Assembly: GCF_000013385.1 (NCBI RefSeq)
Contig: NC_007760.1
Coordinates: 2,357,001 to 2,421,000 of the forward strand
Direction: 5' to 3'
Origin: Anaeromyxobacter dehalogenans 2CP-C
Lineage (GTDB): Bacteria > Myxococcota > Myxococcia > Myxococcales > Anaeromyxobacteraceae
DNA: 64,000 nt
Shown here: one piece after another, positions 25,185 through 34,484 of the stretch
Position numbering within the stretch: position 1 is the first letter of the stretch
How the letters are laid out: each line of letters opens with the position of its first letter
Notes under the pieces: generated by a model
What the model was told of the DNA's origin: nothing
Database searches by the model: none
What the model saw: the letters and a program-made list of their open reading frames with translations, nothing else
Translations under genes and position numbers: made by a program

Positions 25185-26255
25185 GTGCAGAAGACCGAGG
25201 ACCTGAACATCGCCGCGTTCGACCTCATGCCGTCGCCGGACGAGGTCAAGGCGCGCATCCCCATCACCGAGGAGGCCGTCCGCACCGTGGTGGAGGGCCG
25301 GCGCGCCATCGAGGCCATCCTCGACGGCCGCGACCCGCGCATGTTCGGCGTCATCGGCCCCTGCTCGATCCACGACGCCGCCGCCGGCCTCGACTACGCC
25401 CGCCGCCTGCGCCTCCTCGCCGAGGAGGTGAAGGACACGCTGGTCCTGGTGATGCGCGTGTACTTCGAGAAGCCGCGCACCTCGGTGGGCTGGAAGGGCT
25501 TCATCAACGATCCGTACATGGACGACTCGTTCCGGATCGACGAGGGCATGGAGCGGGCGCGCCGCTTCCTGCTCCAGGTGAACGAGCTGGGCCTGCCCGC
25601 CGGCACCGAGGCGCTCGACCCGCACGCGCCGCAGTACTACGGCGACCTCGTCTCCTGGACCGCCATCGGCGCCCGCACCTCCGAGTCGCAGACGCACCGC
25701 GAGATGTCGTCCGGCCTCTCCACCCCGGTCGGCTTCAAGAACGGCACCGACGGCGACGTGGACGCGGCGGTGAACGCCATCCTGTCGGCGGGGCGGCCGC
25801 ACAGCTTCCTGGGCGTGAACGGCCAGGGGCAGTCGGCCATCATCCGCACCCGCGGCAACCGCTACGGCCACCTGGTGCTGCGCGGCGGCGGCGGCCGGCC
25901 CAACTTCGACACCGTCTCCATCTCGCTGGCCGAGCAGGCGCTCACCCGCGCCAAGCTCCCGCTCAACCTGGTGGTGGACTGCTCCCACGCGAACTCGTGG
26001 AAGAAGCCCGAGCTGCAGCCGCTCGTGCTCCGCGACGTGGTCCACCAGGTTCGGGAGGGCAACCGCTCGGTGGTGGGCTTCATGGTCGAGAGCTTCATCG
26101 AGGACGGGAGCCAGCCCATCCCCGACGACCTCTCGAAGCTCCGCTACGGCTGCTCGGTCACCGACGCCTGCGTGGGCTGGGACACCACCGTGGAGATGGT
26201 GCGCCAGGCCCGCGAGGTGCTGAAGGACGTGCTGCCGCGCCGCGACCGCGGGTAG
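25185..26255 (+). CDS. aroG: 3-deoxy-D-arabino-heptulosonate 7-phosphate (DAHP) synthase, AroG type
   Basis: First enzyme of the shikimate pathway, joining phosphoenolpyruvate and erythrose 4-phosphate. Its 356 residues match the class I-alpha enzymes of E. coli (about 350). Seen are the PEP-binding GPCSIHD near residue 65, RVYFEKPRTSVGWKG, and the metal-site motif VVDCSHANSWK. The N-terminus (TEDLNIAAFDLMPSP) matches the feedback-regulated subfamily. Which aromatic amino acid inhibits it is not clear. It starts with GTG. It is convergent with ald with only three bases between the stops. Confidence 0.95.
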   Translation: MQKTEDLNIAAFDLMPSPDEVKARIPITEEAVRTVVEGRRAIEAILDGRDPRMFGVIGPCSIHDAAAGLDYARRLRLLAEEVKDTLVLVMRVYFEKPRTSVGWKGFINDPYMDDSFRIDEGMERARRFLLQVNELGLPAGTEALDPHAPQYYGDLVSWTAIGARTSESQTHREMSSGLSTPVGFKNGTDGDVDAAVNAILSAGRPHSFLGVNGQGQSAIIRTRGNRYGHLVLRGGGGRPNFDTVSISLAEQALTRAKLPLNLVVDCSHANSWKKPELQPLVLRDVVHQVREGNRSVVGFMVESFIEDGSQPIPDDLSKLRYGCSVTDACVGWDTTVEMVRQAREVLKDVLPRRDRG

Positions 26256-26258
26256 CGC

Positions 26259-27371
26259 CTACAGCAGCGTCCGCGGATCCGTGTACGGGATCCCCAGGCT
26301 CTCCGCCGCCGGGGCGCAGGTGAGCTTGCCCCGGTACGTGTTGAGCCCGGCCAGGAAGCCGGGATCCGCGAGGAGCGCGTCCTTCACGCCGCGGCCGGCG
26401 AGCTGCATCGCGTACGGGAGCGTCGCGTTGGTGAGCGCGAGCGTGGAGGTCCGCGGCAGCGCGCCGGGCATGTTCGCGACGGCGTAGTGCAGCACGCCGT
26501 CCACGAAGTAGACCGGGTCGGCGTGGGTGGTCGGCCGGGTGGTCTCGACGCAGCCGCCCTGGTCCACCGCCACGTCCACGATCACGCAGCCCGGCTTCAT
26601 GTCCTTCAGCATGCGCCGCTGCACCAGCCGTGGCGCGGCGGCGCCGGGGATGAGCACCGCGCCGATGACGAGGTCGGCCTGGACCAGCGCCTGCTCCACG
26701 TGGGCCTCGTTCGACCAGAGCGTCTCGATGCGGTTGCCGAAGATGTCGTCGAGGTAGCGGAGCGTGGGCAGGCTCTTGTCGAGCACCGTGACCCGCGCGC
26801 CCATGCCCGCCGCGACCTTGATCGCGTTCAGGCCCACCACCCCGCCGCCCAGCACCACCACGTGCGCGGGCGGCACGCCGGGCACGCCGCCGAGCAGCAT
26901 CCCCCGCCCGCCGTTCGGCTGCTGCAGGTAGAACGCGCCCACGTGCGCGGCCATGCGGCCGGCCACCTCGGACATGGGCGTGAGCAGCGGCAGGCGGCCC
27001 GCGGGGTCGCGGATGGTCTCGTAGGCGATGGCGGTGACCTCGTGCTCGAGGAGCGCCTTCGTCTGGAGCGGGTCCGGCGCGAGGTGCAGGTAGGTGAACA
27101 GGATCTGCCCGGGCCGCAGCGCGGCCAGCTCGGGCGGCTGCGGCTCCTTCACCTTCACGATCAGCTCGGCCTGCTCGAACACCTGCCGCGCCACCGGCGC
27201 GATGCGCGCGCCGACCGCCTCGTACTCGGCGTCGGTGAACCCGCTCCGCTCGCCGGCGCCGGACTCGACCAGGACCTCGTGGCCGGCCGCGACCAGCGAT
27301 CGCGCCCCGCCGGGCGTCAGGCCGACGCGGTTCTCATTGTTCTTGATCTCCTTCGGGCAGCCGACGCGCAT
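26259..27371 (-). CDS. ald: Alanine dehydrogenase
   Basis: NAD-dependent enzyme interconverting L-alanine and pyruvate plus ammonium; 370 residues, the family length. The N-terminus [20 protein letters not shown] holds the pyruvate-binding Arg. The Rossmann motif is [12 protein letters not shown] near residue 172, and the catalytic-histidine segment FTYLHLAPD is present. The start at 27371 is the family start; upstream in-frame codons give no plausible extension. It is divergent from the zinc-finger protein gene across 124 bases. Confidence 0.95.
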   Translation of the reverse strand: MRVGCPKEIKNNENRVGLTPGGARSLVAAGHEVLVESGAGERSGFTDAEYEAVGARIAPVARQVFEQAELIVKVKEPQPPELAALRPGQILFTYLHLAPDPLQTKALLEHEVTAIAYETIRDPAGRLPLLTPMSEVAGRMAAHVGAFYLQQPNGGRGMLLGGVPGVPPAHVVVLGGGVVGLNAIKVAAGMGARVTVLDKSLPTLRYLDDIFGNRIETLWSNEAHVEQALVQADLVIGAVLIPGAAAPRLVQRRMLKDMKPGCVIVDVAVDQGGCVETTRPTTHADPVYFVDGVLHYAVANMPGALPRTSTLALTNATLPYAMQLAGRGVKDALLADPGFLAGLNTYRGKLTCAPAAESLGIPYTDPRTLL

Positions 27372-27495
27372 GCGAAGCTCCGGGGTGGTGAGGGCCGAGC
27401 GGCCCCCACCGAGTAAGACGAACGAGGGCCGCCGTCGATCCCCGCACCGGGTGTTCGCGATGGCGCGTCCCACGGTTCTGGGCTAAGGAGCGGCC

Positions 27496-27888
27496 ATGAA
27501 CGCGAAGGAGCGCGCCGCCCACCGGCTCGCCCTGGAGCGGCTGCGCGCGCAGCTCGTCCAGGCGGGCCCCGCCCGCATCGAGCCGAACCGCCGGGACCCG
27601 GCCAGCACCGGCGTCTCCGACGAGGACGCGCAGGCGCTCTCCGAGATGCTCCAGGTGCTCGCCTCGCAGCGCAACAAGGGGCAGGCCGAGCTGGTCGGGC
27701 GCATCGACCGGGCGCTGGCGAAGCTGGCGAACCGCCCGGACGACTTCGGCCTGTGCGAGTCGTGCGAGGAGGAGATCGCGCCCCGCCGGCTCGCGCTCAT
27801 GCCCTACGCGGCGCTCTGCCCGGAGTGCCAGGCGCGCTCCGAGCCGCGCCGCAACGCGACGCGCAAGAACCTCACCGACTTCAGCTGA
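27496..27888 (+). CDS. DksA/TraR-family zinc finger protein
   Basis: A 130-residue protein. The N-terminal two-thirds is a helical hairpin (about residues 5-85). It is followed by a four-cysteine zinc finger, [19 protein letters not shown] then CPEC, the DksA/TraR C4 arrangement. Family members bind the RNA polymerase secondary channel and modulate transcription with ppGpp. It is shorter than E. coli DksA (151), and I do not see the coiled-coil tip DxxDxA motif clearly, so it may be a paralogue. A good ribosome site (AAGGAG) precedes the ATG. It is followed 20 bases later by gloA. Confidence 0.88.
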   Translation: MNAKERAAHRLALERLRAQLVQAGPARIEPNRRDPASTGVSDEDAQALSEMLQVLASQRNKGQAELVGRIDRALAKLANRPDDFGLCESCEEEIAPRRLALMPYAALCPECQARSEPRRNATRKNLTDFS

Positions 27889-27908
27889 CCCGCACCCCGG
27901 AGATCCCC

Positions 27909-28295
27909 GTGCGCATCCTCCACACCATGCTCCGCGTCGGCGACCTGGAGCGGTCGCTCGCCTTCTACACCGGCGTCCTCGGCATGACGCTGCTCCGCCG
28001 CCAGGAGTACCCCGACGGCCGGTTCACGCTCGCGTTCGTGGGCTACGGGCCCGAGTCCGAGCAGACCGTCATCGAGCTGACGCACAACTGGGACACGCCG
28101 CGCTACGACCTCGGCACCGGGTTCGGCCACGTGGCGCTGGAGGTGCCGGACGCCTACGCCGCCTGCGCCGAGATCAAGGCGCGCGGCGGGCGGGTGGTGC
28201 GCGAGGCCGGCCCGATGAAGCACGGGACGACCGTGATCGCGTTCGTCGAGGATCCCGACGGCTACAAGATCGAGCTCATCCAGCGCGGGAGCTAG
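27909..28295 (+). CDS. gloA: Lactoylglutathione lyase (glyoxalase I)
   Basis: Metalloenzyme turning the methylglyoxal-glutathione hemithioacetal into S-lactoylglutathione; 128 residues, close to E. coli GloA (135). It shows [20 protein letters not shown] with the first metal histidine, [10 protein letters not shown] with Glu, FGHVALEV with His, and [15 protein letters not shown] with the last Glu. It starts with GTG. Its stop overlaps the convergent prfC stop by four bases. Confidence 0.94.
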   Translation: MRILHTMLRVGDLERSLAFYTGVLGMTLLRRQEYPDGRFTLAFVGYGPESEQTVIELTHNWDTPRYDLGTGFGHVALEVPDAYAACAEIKARGGRVVREAGPMKHGTTVIAFVEDPDGYKIELIQRGS

Positions 28296-29917
28296 GCCGC
28301 GCGGACGACCACGCCGGTGGCGGTCTCGGCGAACCGGTACTCGGGGTGGAGCCGCTCCGCGGTGCGGAGCGCCCACTCACGGTCGAACAGCACCACCGGG
28401 CGCTCGCGCACGTCGAGCACCACCATGCCCTCGACCGCGTCGTGGAGCGCGTCGAGGTCGAGCGGCTTGCCGTCGGCGCGCGACACCCAGCGCGCGAGCT
28501 GGTACGGCACCGGCTCGACCCGCACCTGCACCGAGTACTCGGACTCGAGCCGGTAGCGCACCACCTCGAACTGGAGCTGGCCGAGCGCGCCGAGCACGAG
28601 GTCGCCGGCGCGGCCCGCCGGCGGGCGGTAGAGCTGCACCGTGCCCTCCTGCGCGAGCTGCTCGAGGCCGGTCGCGAACTGCTTGCGGCGCATGGGATCG
28701 ACGAGCGCGAGCCGCCGGAAGTGCTCGGGCGCGAAGCTGGGGATGCCCTCGTACACGAAGCGCGAGCCGCCGGTGAGCGTGTCGCCGATCTCGAGGTTGC
28801 CGGGGTCGTGGATGCCCACCACGTCGCCGGCCCAGGACTCGTCCACCACGTTCCGGTCGCGAGCCAGGAACTGCGTCGGGTTGGCGAGCCGGACGTCCTT
28901 GCCGCTGCGGACGTGGTGCGCCTTCATCCCGCGGACCATCCGGCCCGAGCAGATGCGCACGAACGCGACGCGGTCGCGGTGCGCCTTGTCCATGTTCGCC
29001 TGGATCTTGAACACGAACCCGCTGAACTCGTCGCGGGTCGGCTCCACCGGGCCCTGGTCGGTGTCGCGGGGGCGCGGCGGCGGCATCAGCTCGCTGAACG
29101 TCTCGAGGAACGCCTCCAGGCCGAAGTTGTTCACCGCGCTGCCGAAGAACATGGGCGACAGCTCGCCCGCCTCGAAGCGCGCGCGGTCGAACCCGTCGCC
29201 GGCCGCGTCGAGCAGGTCGGCCTCGGCGCGGAGGCGATCGTAGCCGGCGTCGTCGAGCGCCTCGCGCAGCATCGGGTCGTCGATGCCGGTCACCTCCACC
29301 GGCGGCCGCTCGGCGCCGGTGGTGGAGCTGGAGTTGGCGTGGTCGGCGTCGAACAGGTACACGCGCCGCGCCATGCGGTGGTACACGCCGCGGAACACGC
29401 CGCTGCGGAACACCGGCCAGGTGATGGGGTAGACGCCGATGCCGAGGACGCTCTCCACCTCGCCGATGAGCTCGAACGCGTCGCGGCCCGGCCGGTCCAT
29501 CTTGTTCACGAACGTGAAGATGGGGATGGAGCGCTGGCGGCAGACGCGGAACAGCTTGCGGGTCTGCGACTCGACGCCCTTGGCGCAGTCGAGCAGCATC
29601 ACCGCCCCGTCCACCGCGTGCAGCGTGCGGTAGGTGTCCTCGCTGAAGTCGGCGTGGCCGGGGGTGTCGAGCAGGTTCATCTGCAGCCCGCGGTAGGGGA
29701 ACTGCAGGACGCTGGTGGTGATGGAGATGCCGCGCTCGCGCTCCATCTCCATCCAGTCCGACACCGCGTTGGCGCGGCCGCGCTTCGCCTTCACCGCGCC
29801 GGCGAGCTGGATCACGCCGCCGTAGAGCAGCAGCTTCTCGGTGAGCGTGGTCTTGCCGGCGTCCGGGTGGGCGATGATGGCGAAGGTGCGCCGGCGCGAG
29901 ATCTCGTGGTGGCTCAT
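28292..29917 (-). CDS. prfC: Peptide chain release factor 3
   Basis: Translational GTPase that recycles RF1/RF2 from the ribosome; 541 residues (E. coli 529). The G motifs are [13 protein letters not shown], the RGISIT switch, DTPGHADF and [12 protein letters not shown]-like domains II and III follow, ending with a family-typical [15 protein letters not shown]. The start fits the family N-terminus [20 protein letters not shown]. Confidence 0.96.
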   Translation of the reverse strand: MSHHEISRRRTFAIIAHPDAGKTTLTEKLLLYGGVIQLAGAVKAKRGRANAVSDWMEMERERGISITTSVLQFPYRGLQMNLLDTPGHADFSEDTYRTLHAVDGAVMLLDCAKGVESQTRKLFRVCRQRSIPIFTFVNKMDRPGRDAFELIGEVESVLGIGVYPITWPVFRSGVFRGVYHRMARRVYLFDADHANSSSTTGAERPPVEVTGIDDPMLREALDDAGYDRLRAEADLLDAAGDGFDRARFEAGELSPMFFGSAVNNFGLEAFLETFSELMPPPRPRDTDQGPVEPTRDEFSGFVFKIQANMDKAHRDRVAFVRICSGRMVRGMKAHHVRSGKDVRLANPTQFLARDRNVVDESWAGDVVGIHDPGNLEIGDTLTGGSRFVYEGIPSFAPEHFRRLALVDPMRRKQFATGLEQLAQEGTVQLYRPPAGRAGDLVLGALGQLQFEVVRYRLESEYSVQVRVEPVPYQLARWVSRADGKPLDLDALHDAVEGMVVLDVRERPVVLFDREWALRTAERLHPEYRFAETATGVVVRAA

Positions 29918-29947
29918 GGACTGCGGGGGTCCTTCCAGAATGCGAAT

Positions 29948-29973
29948 CGCCCCGGGCCAAGGGACCCGGGGCG
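29948..29973 (-). terminator. Hairpin between the GNAT gene and prfC
   Basis: CGCCCCGGG (29948-29956) pairs with CCCGGGGCG (29965-29973). On the minus strand it lies after the GNAT gene and 31 bases before prfC, followed by ATTCGCATTC. It could end the GNAT transcript or sit in the prfC leader. Confidence 0.5.
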
Positions 29974-30077
29974 AGCGAGCGTCTGTGTCGTCGGGGGCGC
30001 ACTCTAACCCAGCGGCGCGCGCGTTGCATCCCCCAGGCCTCGCCGCCCTCCGTCCGGCCGTCCCGGGGCAGCGCCGG

Positions 30078-30521
30078 CTAGCTCACCAGCAGGAGCTTGC
30101 GCATGTGGACGTGGGGGACGCCCTGGTCCTCGAACACCTCCCCCTCGCGCCGATAGCCGCGCGCGTGGAAGAACGGCTCCGAGCCGAGCTGAGAGGCCAC
30201 CACCACCTCGTGGATGCCGCGCAGGCGCGCCATGCGCTCGAGCGACTCGAGCATGGCGGCGCCCACGCCGGTGCGGCGGGCCGCCTGCGCCACGGCCATG
30301 CGGCCGATGTGGCAGGTGCGGTGGTCGGTCCGGACCACCCGGCCCGTGCCCACGCAGCGGCCGCCGCGGTCGAACGCGACCACGTGGTCGGCGGAGAAGT
30401 CGAAGGCGTCGCGGTCGAGCGGCCGGGGGATGTGCTGCTCGAGCTCGAAGACGTCGCGGCGCAGCGCGTAGGCGGCGTCGCGGTCGTCGGTGGAGGAGGC
30501 GAAGCGGACGAGGAAGGGCAT
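30078..30521 (-). CDS. GNAT-family N-acetyltransferase
   Basis: A 147-residue acetyl-CoA-dependent acetyltransferase. The acetyl-CoA loop is RMAVAQAARRTGVGAAML (R/Q-x-x-G-x-G/A type, about residues 73-90), preceded by the beta strand CVGTGRVVRTD. The C-terminal half, ASQLGSEPFFHARGYRREGE, resembles ElaA/YitI-like small GNATs. Substrate unknown. Confidence 0.85.
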   Translation of the reverse strand: MPFLVRFASSTDDRDAAYALRRDVFELEQHIPRPLDRDAFDFSADHVVAFDRGGRCVGTGRVVRTDHRTCHIGRMAVAQAARRTGVGAAMLESLERMARLRGIHEVVVASQLGSEPFFHARGYRREGEVFEDQGVPHVHMRKLLLVS

Positions 30522-30650
30522 GTGGTCAAGGTACCCGAAACGATCGTTCAGCCTCATGCCGCGGTGCGGCGAATCGACACGGTTTCCCTCGACCGGGCGA
30601 GCCCTTCGGCGGCCGTGCCACCGGTGGCCGCCGCGAAGGAGCATCGGGCC

Positions 30651-31643
30651 ATGCCCGCGAACGTTCCGCCCCGGTACAAGGACGCGGAGCTGCGCCTCCA
30701 CCGCGCCACCACGCGCGAGGAGAAGGAAGACGCGCTCCGCGAGATGATCGCGCTGCTCCCGCACCACAAGGGGACCGACAAGCTGCTCGGGGACCTGCGC
30801 GCCCGGCTCTCGAAGCTGGAGGAGGAGGCGACGCACGCGCACCGGCCCGGGCGCCGCGCCGAGGTCGGCCAGGTGGAGCGCGAGGGGGCCGGGCAGTGGG
30901 TGATGATCGGGCCGGCGAACTCGGGGAAGTCCTCGCTGCTCGCGGCGCTCACCCACGCGAAGCCGGAGATCGCGGAGTACCCGTTCACCACGCGTGACCC
31001 GCTGCCGGGGATGATGGAATTCGAGGACGTGCAGGTGCAGCTCGTGGACACGCCGGCGGTGGGCGGGGCGCAGGTGCCGGCCTGGCTGCCGCAGCTCGTC
31101 CACGGGGCGGACGGGGTGCTGATCGTGCTCGACGTGGCGGGGGACGACCTGGAGGCGGGGCTGCGGGCGACGCTGGACCTGCTGGAGAGGGCGCGGGTGC
31201 GGCCGGCGGGGCGGGCGGCGGCGGCGGGAGCGTCGCCGCTGGAGCGGGCGGTGCCGGTGGTGGTGCTCCTGAACCGGTGCGACCTGGACGACGACGGGAC
31301 GTTTGCGGCGCTGGCGCGGGAGGCGGTCCCGCCGGATCTGTTCATGTTCTCGGTGTCGGCGACGCGGGGGGATGGGCTGGATGGGCTGAGGCCCGTGCTG
31401 TTCAGGTCGCTGCACCGGATCCGCGTGCACACGAAGGAGCCGGGGCACGCGGCGGACGGCGGGAAGCCGTTCGTGCTGCCGGAGGGGGCGACGGTGCACG
31501 ACCTGGCGGATCGGGTGCATCACGATCTGGCGGAGCGGCTGAAGTTCGCGCGGCTGTGGGGGCCGCACGCGCGGTTCGAGGGGCAGCAGGTCGACCGGGG
31601 GCATGTTCTCGGGGATGGGGATGTGGTGGAGCTGCATGCTTGA
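30651..31643 (+). CDS. TGS-domain GTPase of the Obg/DRG superfamily
   Basis: A 330-residue GTPase. The N-terminal helical segment (about residues 1-65; TTREEKEDALREMIALLPHH then KGTDKL) resembles that of DRG proteins. The G domain has G1 GPANSGKSS, G2/G3 YPFTTRD then VDTPAV, and G4 LNRCDL. A C-terminal TGS domain (about 265-330) starts PFVLPEGATVHDLADRVH. Function is probably ribosome or RNA associated, by family. Codon use toward the 3' end shifts to more G-ending codons than in its neighbours. Confidence 0.85.
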   Translation: MPANVPPRYKDAELRLHRATTREEKEDALREMIALLPHHKGTDKLLGDLRARLSKLEEEATHAHRPGRRAEVGQVEREGAGQWVMIGPANSGKSSLLAALTHAKPEIAEYPFTTRDPLPGMMEFEDVQVQLVDTPAVGGAQVPAWLPQLVHGADGVLIVLDVAGDDLEAGLRATLDLLERARVRPAGRAAAAGASPLERAVPVVVLLNRCDLDDDGTFAALAREAVPPDLFMFSVSATRGDGLDGLRPVLFRSLHRIRVHTKEPGHAADGGKPFVLPEGATVHDLADRVHHDLAERLKFARLWGPHARFEGQQVDRGHVLGDGDVVELHA

Positions 31644-31656
31644 GGGCGGGGCCTCT

Positions 31657-31722
31657 GGAAAGGAGCTAGAGGTCGGGCAGCGGGGACGCTCCTGGGAAGG
31701 GAGCTAAAGGTCGGGCAGCGGG
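31657..31722. repeat. Tandem direct repeat, 38-bp period
   Basis: GGAAAGGAGCTAGAGGTCGG with CAGCGGG (31657-31684) recurs at 31695-31722 with two changes. It lies just after the GTPase stop. Confidence 0.7.
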
Positions 31723-31814
31723 CTTGCGGGGCGGGCCCGGTTGGCCGGGGGCGGCGAGGCGGGATCGGCTTGCGAGAGGCCTGAACGCGGGGCGGGGCTG
31801 GCTTCCGGTTGGTG

Positions 31815-31873
31815 TTCGCTCATGGTGAGTTCCTGGTCTTTCGCTCATGGTGAGCTCCGTCGAACCATGAGCG
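31815..31873. repeat. Direct and inverted copies of CGCTCATGG
   Basis: TTCGCTCATGGTGAG occurs at 31815-31829 and 31840-31854. CCATGAGCG at 31865-31873 is inverted to the second copy and can pair with 31842-31850 as a nine-base stem. Confidence 0.65.
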
Positions 31874-32120
31874 GGACGTAGTCACCGTGAGTACGTGCTT
31901 GCGACCCAACGGGCACGTTCGTCCCCCTTGACCCCGTTTCACTCTGCGGCGACCTCCGCGGCGCAGGACGCACGGAAACCCCGCTCAGAACGCGCTGCTC
32001 CCTCTCTGCGCGTCGCGCCCTCGCTCCGGGCGCGTTCGCGATCTTCCCCTCCCCTTCGTGCGTCTGACGGCGAACGCGTGCGTCCGGCGAGGGCTCGGAA
32101 ACGCGTGAGACAGTGTCGAT

Positions 32121-33089
32121 ATGGACACTGCGCGTGAACTCTCGGCTCAGCTGGCCACCCTCCTCCGCCGTGAGCGCTCTGCCCTCGCGGAGTTCCTCGT
32201 CGCGCTCGCGGACTTCGACGCGCGGCGCGCGTGGGCGGAGCTGGGGTACGCCTCGCTGTTCCACTACCTGCACCGGGAGCTCGGGCTGTCCAAGGGCTCC
32301 GCGCAGTACCGCAAGGTCGCGGCGGAGCTCATCCAGGCGGTCCCGGCGGTCATCGAGCCGCTGCGGGATGGGCGGCTGTGCTTCACGACCATCATCGAGG
32401 TGGCGCGGGTGGTGGACGCCCGGAACTGGGAGGGGGCGCTGCCTCGGTTCTACGGGCTGTCGCGGCACGAGGCGGCGGAGGTCGTCGTGGCGCTGGCGCC
32501 GCATCCGGCACCGCCGGTACGGACGGTGCTCACGGCGGTGCGTGGCCCCGGGTCGGCTGGTTCAACTGTTGAACCGGTCGCTCCGCCACCGGGGTCGTCC
32601 CGCTCGGCGGCGCTCACGCCGCTCACGGCGGAACGTCAGCGGCTTCACGTCACGGTAAGTGAACGTTTCGGGCGCAAGCTGGAGCGACTCCGCGATCTGC
32701 GTCCGGACCTCTCCGACGACGCGCTGCTCGAGGCGGCGGTGGACCTCCTCCTCGCCAAGGCGGAGAAGCGGAAGGGCGCGCTCACGGAGCGGCCTCGGGC
32801 GTCGGTCCGGCCTTCCCGCGATCCGCGTCACATTCCGGCCCACGTGCGCCGTGAGGTCTGGCGGCGGGACGGGGGGTGCTGCCAGTGGCGGGTGGCGAGC
32901 GGGGAGATCTGCGGTTCCACGCATGCGCTCCAGCTCGACCACGTCGTGCCGCTGGCGCTGGGCGGGGAGTCGTCTCCGGGCAACCTTCGCGTGCTCTGCG
33001 CGGCGCACAACCTCCTCGCGGCGCGGCGGGTGCTGGGGGACGCGCTGATGGATCGCCATGCGGTTCCGCGGGCTCGCGGAGCCCCTTGA
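32121..33089 (+). CDS. HNH endonuclease domain protein
   Basis: A 322-residue protein. The N-terminal helical region (about 1-130; YASLFHYLHRELGLSKGSAQ) is the type found on multicopy HNH proteins of GC-rich bacteria. A low-complexity linker and second helical segment follow. The C-terminal HNH domain (about 240-310) has GGCCQW, LQLDHVVPLALGG, NLRVLCAAHN, giving the metal-binding His/Asn/His. Substrate and role are unknown. The flanking repeats and atypical codon use suggest a mobile or recently spread gene. It is followed 35 bases later by the RdgC-like pair. Confidence 0.83.
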   Translation: MDTARELSAQLATLLRRERSALAEFLVALADFDARRAWAELGYASLFHYLHRELGLSKGSAQYRKVAAELIQAVPAVIEPLRDGRLCFTTIIEVARVVDARNWEGALPRFYGLSRHEAAEVVVALAPHPAPPVRTVLTAVRGPGSAGSTVEPVAPPPGSSRSAALTPLTAERQRLHVTVSERFGRKLERLRDLRPDLSDDALLEAAVDLLLAKAEKRKGALTERPRASVRPSRDPRHIPAHVRREVWRRDGGCCQWRVASGEICGSTHALQLDHVVPLALGGESSPGNLRVLCAAHNLLAARRVLGDALMDRHAVPRARGAP

Positions 33090-33124
33090 CCTTCTTCCCG
33101 CCCTCCCCCATCTTGCGCCCCCCT

Positions 33125-33760
33125 ATGCCCATCCGACGAGGTTCGGTCACCTTCGCTCGCTTCCGCGCGGAGATCCCCGCGAAGCGCTCCTCCGACACGC
33201 GCCGCTGGCTGGCCCGCGGGCTCGCCAAGGGCGCCTTCGAGCCGCTCGACGTGGAGCGCGGGGAGGACGATCGGGCGGCGGGGTTCGTCTCCGCTGAGGA
33301 CCCTGGGATCACGGACTTCACCTCCGGCGTGCTCGAGGGCGAGTGGGCGCTGTTCGGGTTCCGGGTGGACACGCTGCGCGTGCCCGCCTCGGCGGTCCGG
33401 GCGGAGCTGGACCGGTGGATCGCGCTCCACGAGAAGGAGCGGGGCCGGCCGCCGACCAAGGGCGAGAAGGCGACGCAGAAGGACCTCATCCGCCATGCGC
33501 ACCGGCAGCGGGCGGTTCCTTCCAGCAAGGTGCATGACGTGAGCCTGCACCTCGGGTCTGGCGAGCTGCTGGTGTGGGCGGCGTCGCGCAAGCTGGTGGA
33601 CGAGATCGCGGCGGCGGTGGAGGGGGCGCTGGAGATCAAGCTGACGCCCTCCTCGGTGAGCGCGCTGGCGGTCCGGTCGGAGATCTCCGACTCGGCGCTG
33701 GTTCCCACCGCGGCGCTGACGGGGCTTTCGGGGAAGGAGGCGCGCGATGTCGAGGCGTGA
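33125..33760 (+). CDS. rdgC: RdgC-like recombination-associated protein, N-terminal part
   Basis: A 211-residue protein. The segment from about residue 80 (LFGFRVDTLRVPASAVRAEL, then KGEKATQKDLIRHAHRQRAV, then GELLVWAASRKLVDEIAAAV) follows the layout of RdgC: a strand, a charged helix with a K/R-rich turn, and VRSS-like then DAAS-like strands. E. coli RdgC (about 303 residues) is a ring-shaped DNA-binding protein that limits RecA. Here the frame ends early and the next gene overlaps by 14 bases, so the RdgC fold may be split over two polypeptides. Family assignment is by recall of the pattern, not alignment. Confidence 0.65.
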   Translation: MPIRRGSVTFARFRAEIPAKRSSDTRRWLARGLAKGAFEPLDVERGEDDRAAGFVSAEDPGITDFTSGVLEGEWALFGFRVDTLRVPASAVRAELDRWIALHEKERGRPPTKGEKATQKDLIRHAHRQRAVPSSKVHDVSLHLGSGELLVWAASRKLVDEIAAAVEGALEIKLTPSSVSALAVRSEISDSALVPTAALTGLSGKEARDVEA

Positions 33761-34424
33761 TCAGGCGAGGGCTGAGGCCGCGTTCATGCGCGGCGACACG
33801 GGCGTGGACGGGGTCGCGACCGACGCGGACGGGCGGGACGAGGCGGAGGTCGAGCGCGACAAGGCGCGGGAGGCGCTGGTTCGCGGCCGCACGTGGCTAG
33901 GGCGCGAGCTGCTGACCTGGCTGCTGTGGCGCTCGGAGTCGGGGGAGCCGATCACCGAGCTGGACGGCACCCCGGTCGTCGTCCTCTTCGTCGGGCGGGT
34001 CACGCTGCGCGGGGTGGTGGGCGACGTGACGGAGCTGGCGGCGCGGGGCACGCAGGCGCCGTACGCGCGCGAGGTCCGGCGGGCGCTCGACGCGGGGCTG
34101 CTGGTGCACCAGGCGCGCGTGCGCGTCCAGCACGGCGAGCAGGCCTACGAGGTCACGCTCGACGCGGAGTTCCTGGACGTGAAGGGCGCGAAGCTGCCGC
34201 CGCCGCTGGCGGAGGCGGACGACGACAAGCTCGTCGAGCGGCTGGAGCAGGCGCAGCGGCTGTCGGCGCTGGTGGACGCGCTCGCGGCGGCGTTCCTCGA
34301 GGTCCGCGCCTCGCGGGCCTGGGCCTCGCGCACGGTTCCCGCGCTGAAGCGCTGGATGCAGGACGACGAAGGGGGCGCGGAGCCGGAGGAGGCGCCGGCG
34401 CCTCGGGCGCGCAAGGCGCGGTAG
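33747..34424 (+). CDS. Partner of RdgC-like protein, possible RdgC C-terminal part
   Basis: A 225-residue protein that I recognise only loosely. The core LGRELLTWLLWRSESG, then VVLFVGRVTLRGVVGD, then REVRRALDAGLLVHQARVRV and a late helix with FLEVRASRAWASRTVPALKR resembles C-terminal regions of some RdgC-like proteins. It overlaps the preceding gene by 14 bases, so the two products are probably made together and may form one complex. The first 45 residues are charged and probably disordered, and the C-terminus is acidic then basic. Confidence 0.6.
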   Translation: MSRRDQARAEAAFMRGDTGVDGVATDADGRDEAEVERDKAREALVRGRTWLGRELLTWLLWRSESGEPITELDGTPVVVLFVGRVTLRGVVGDVTELAARGTQAPYAREVRRALDAGLLVHQARVRVQHGEQAYEVTLDAEFLDVKGAKLPPPLAEADDDKLVERLEQAQRLSALVDALAAAFLEVRASRAWASRTVPALKRWMQDDEGGAEPEEAPAPRARKAR

Positions 34425-34484
34425 GCGCGGCGCCGCTCATTTTTCCCGTGCCCTCACCGCCGCGCGGCGGAATACTGCGCGGCC

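Larger units (their letters stand above)
31644..32120. other. Repeat-rich intergenic region
   Basis: About 480 bases with no convincing gene. It holds a tandem direct repeat (31657-31722) and a direct-plus-inverted set (31815-31873) before the HNH protein gene. Confidence 0.5.
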
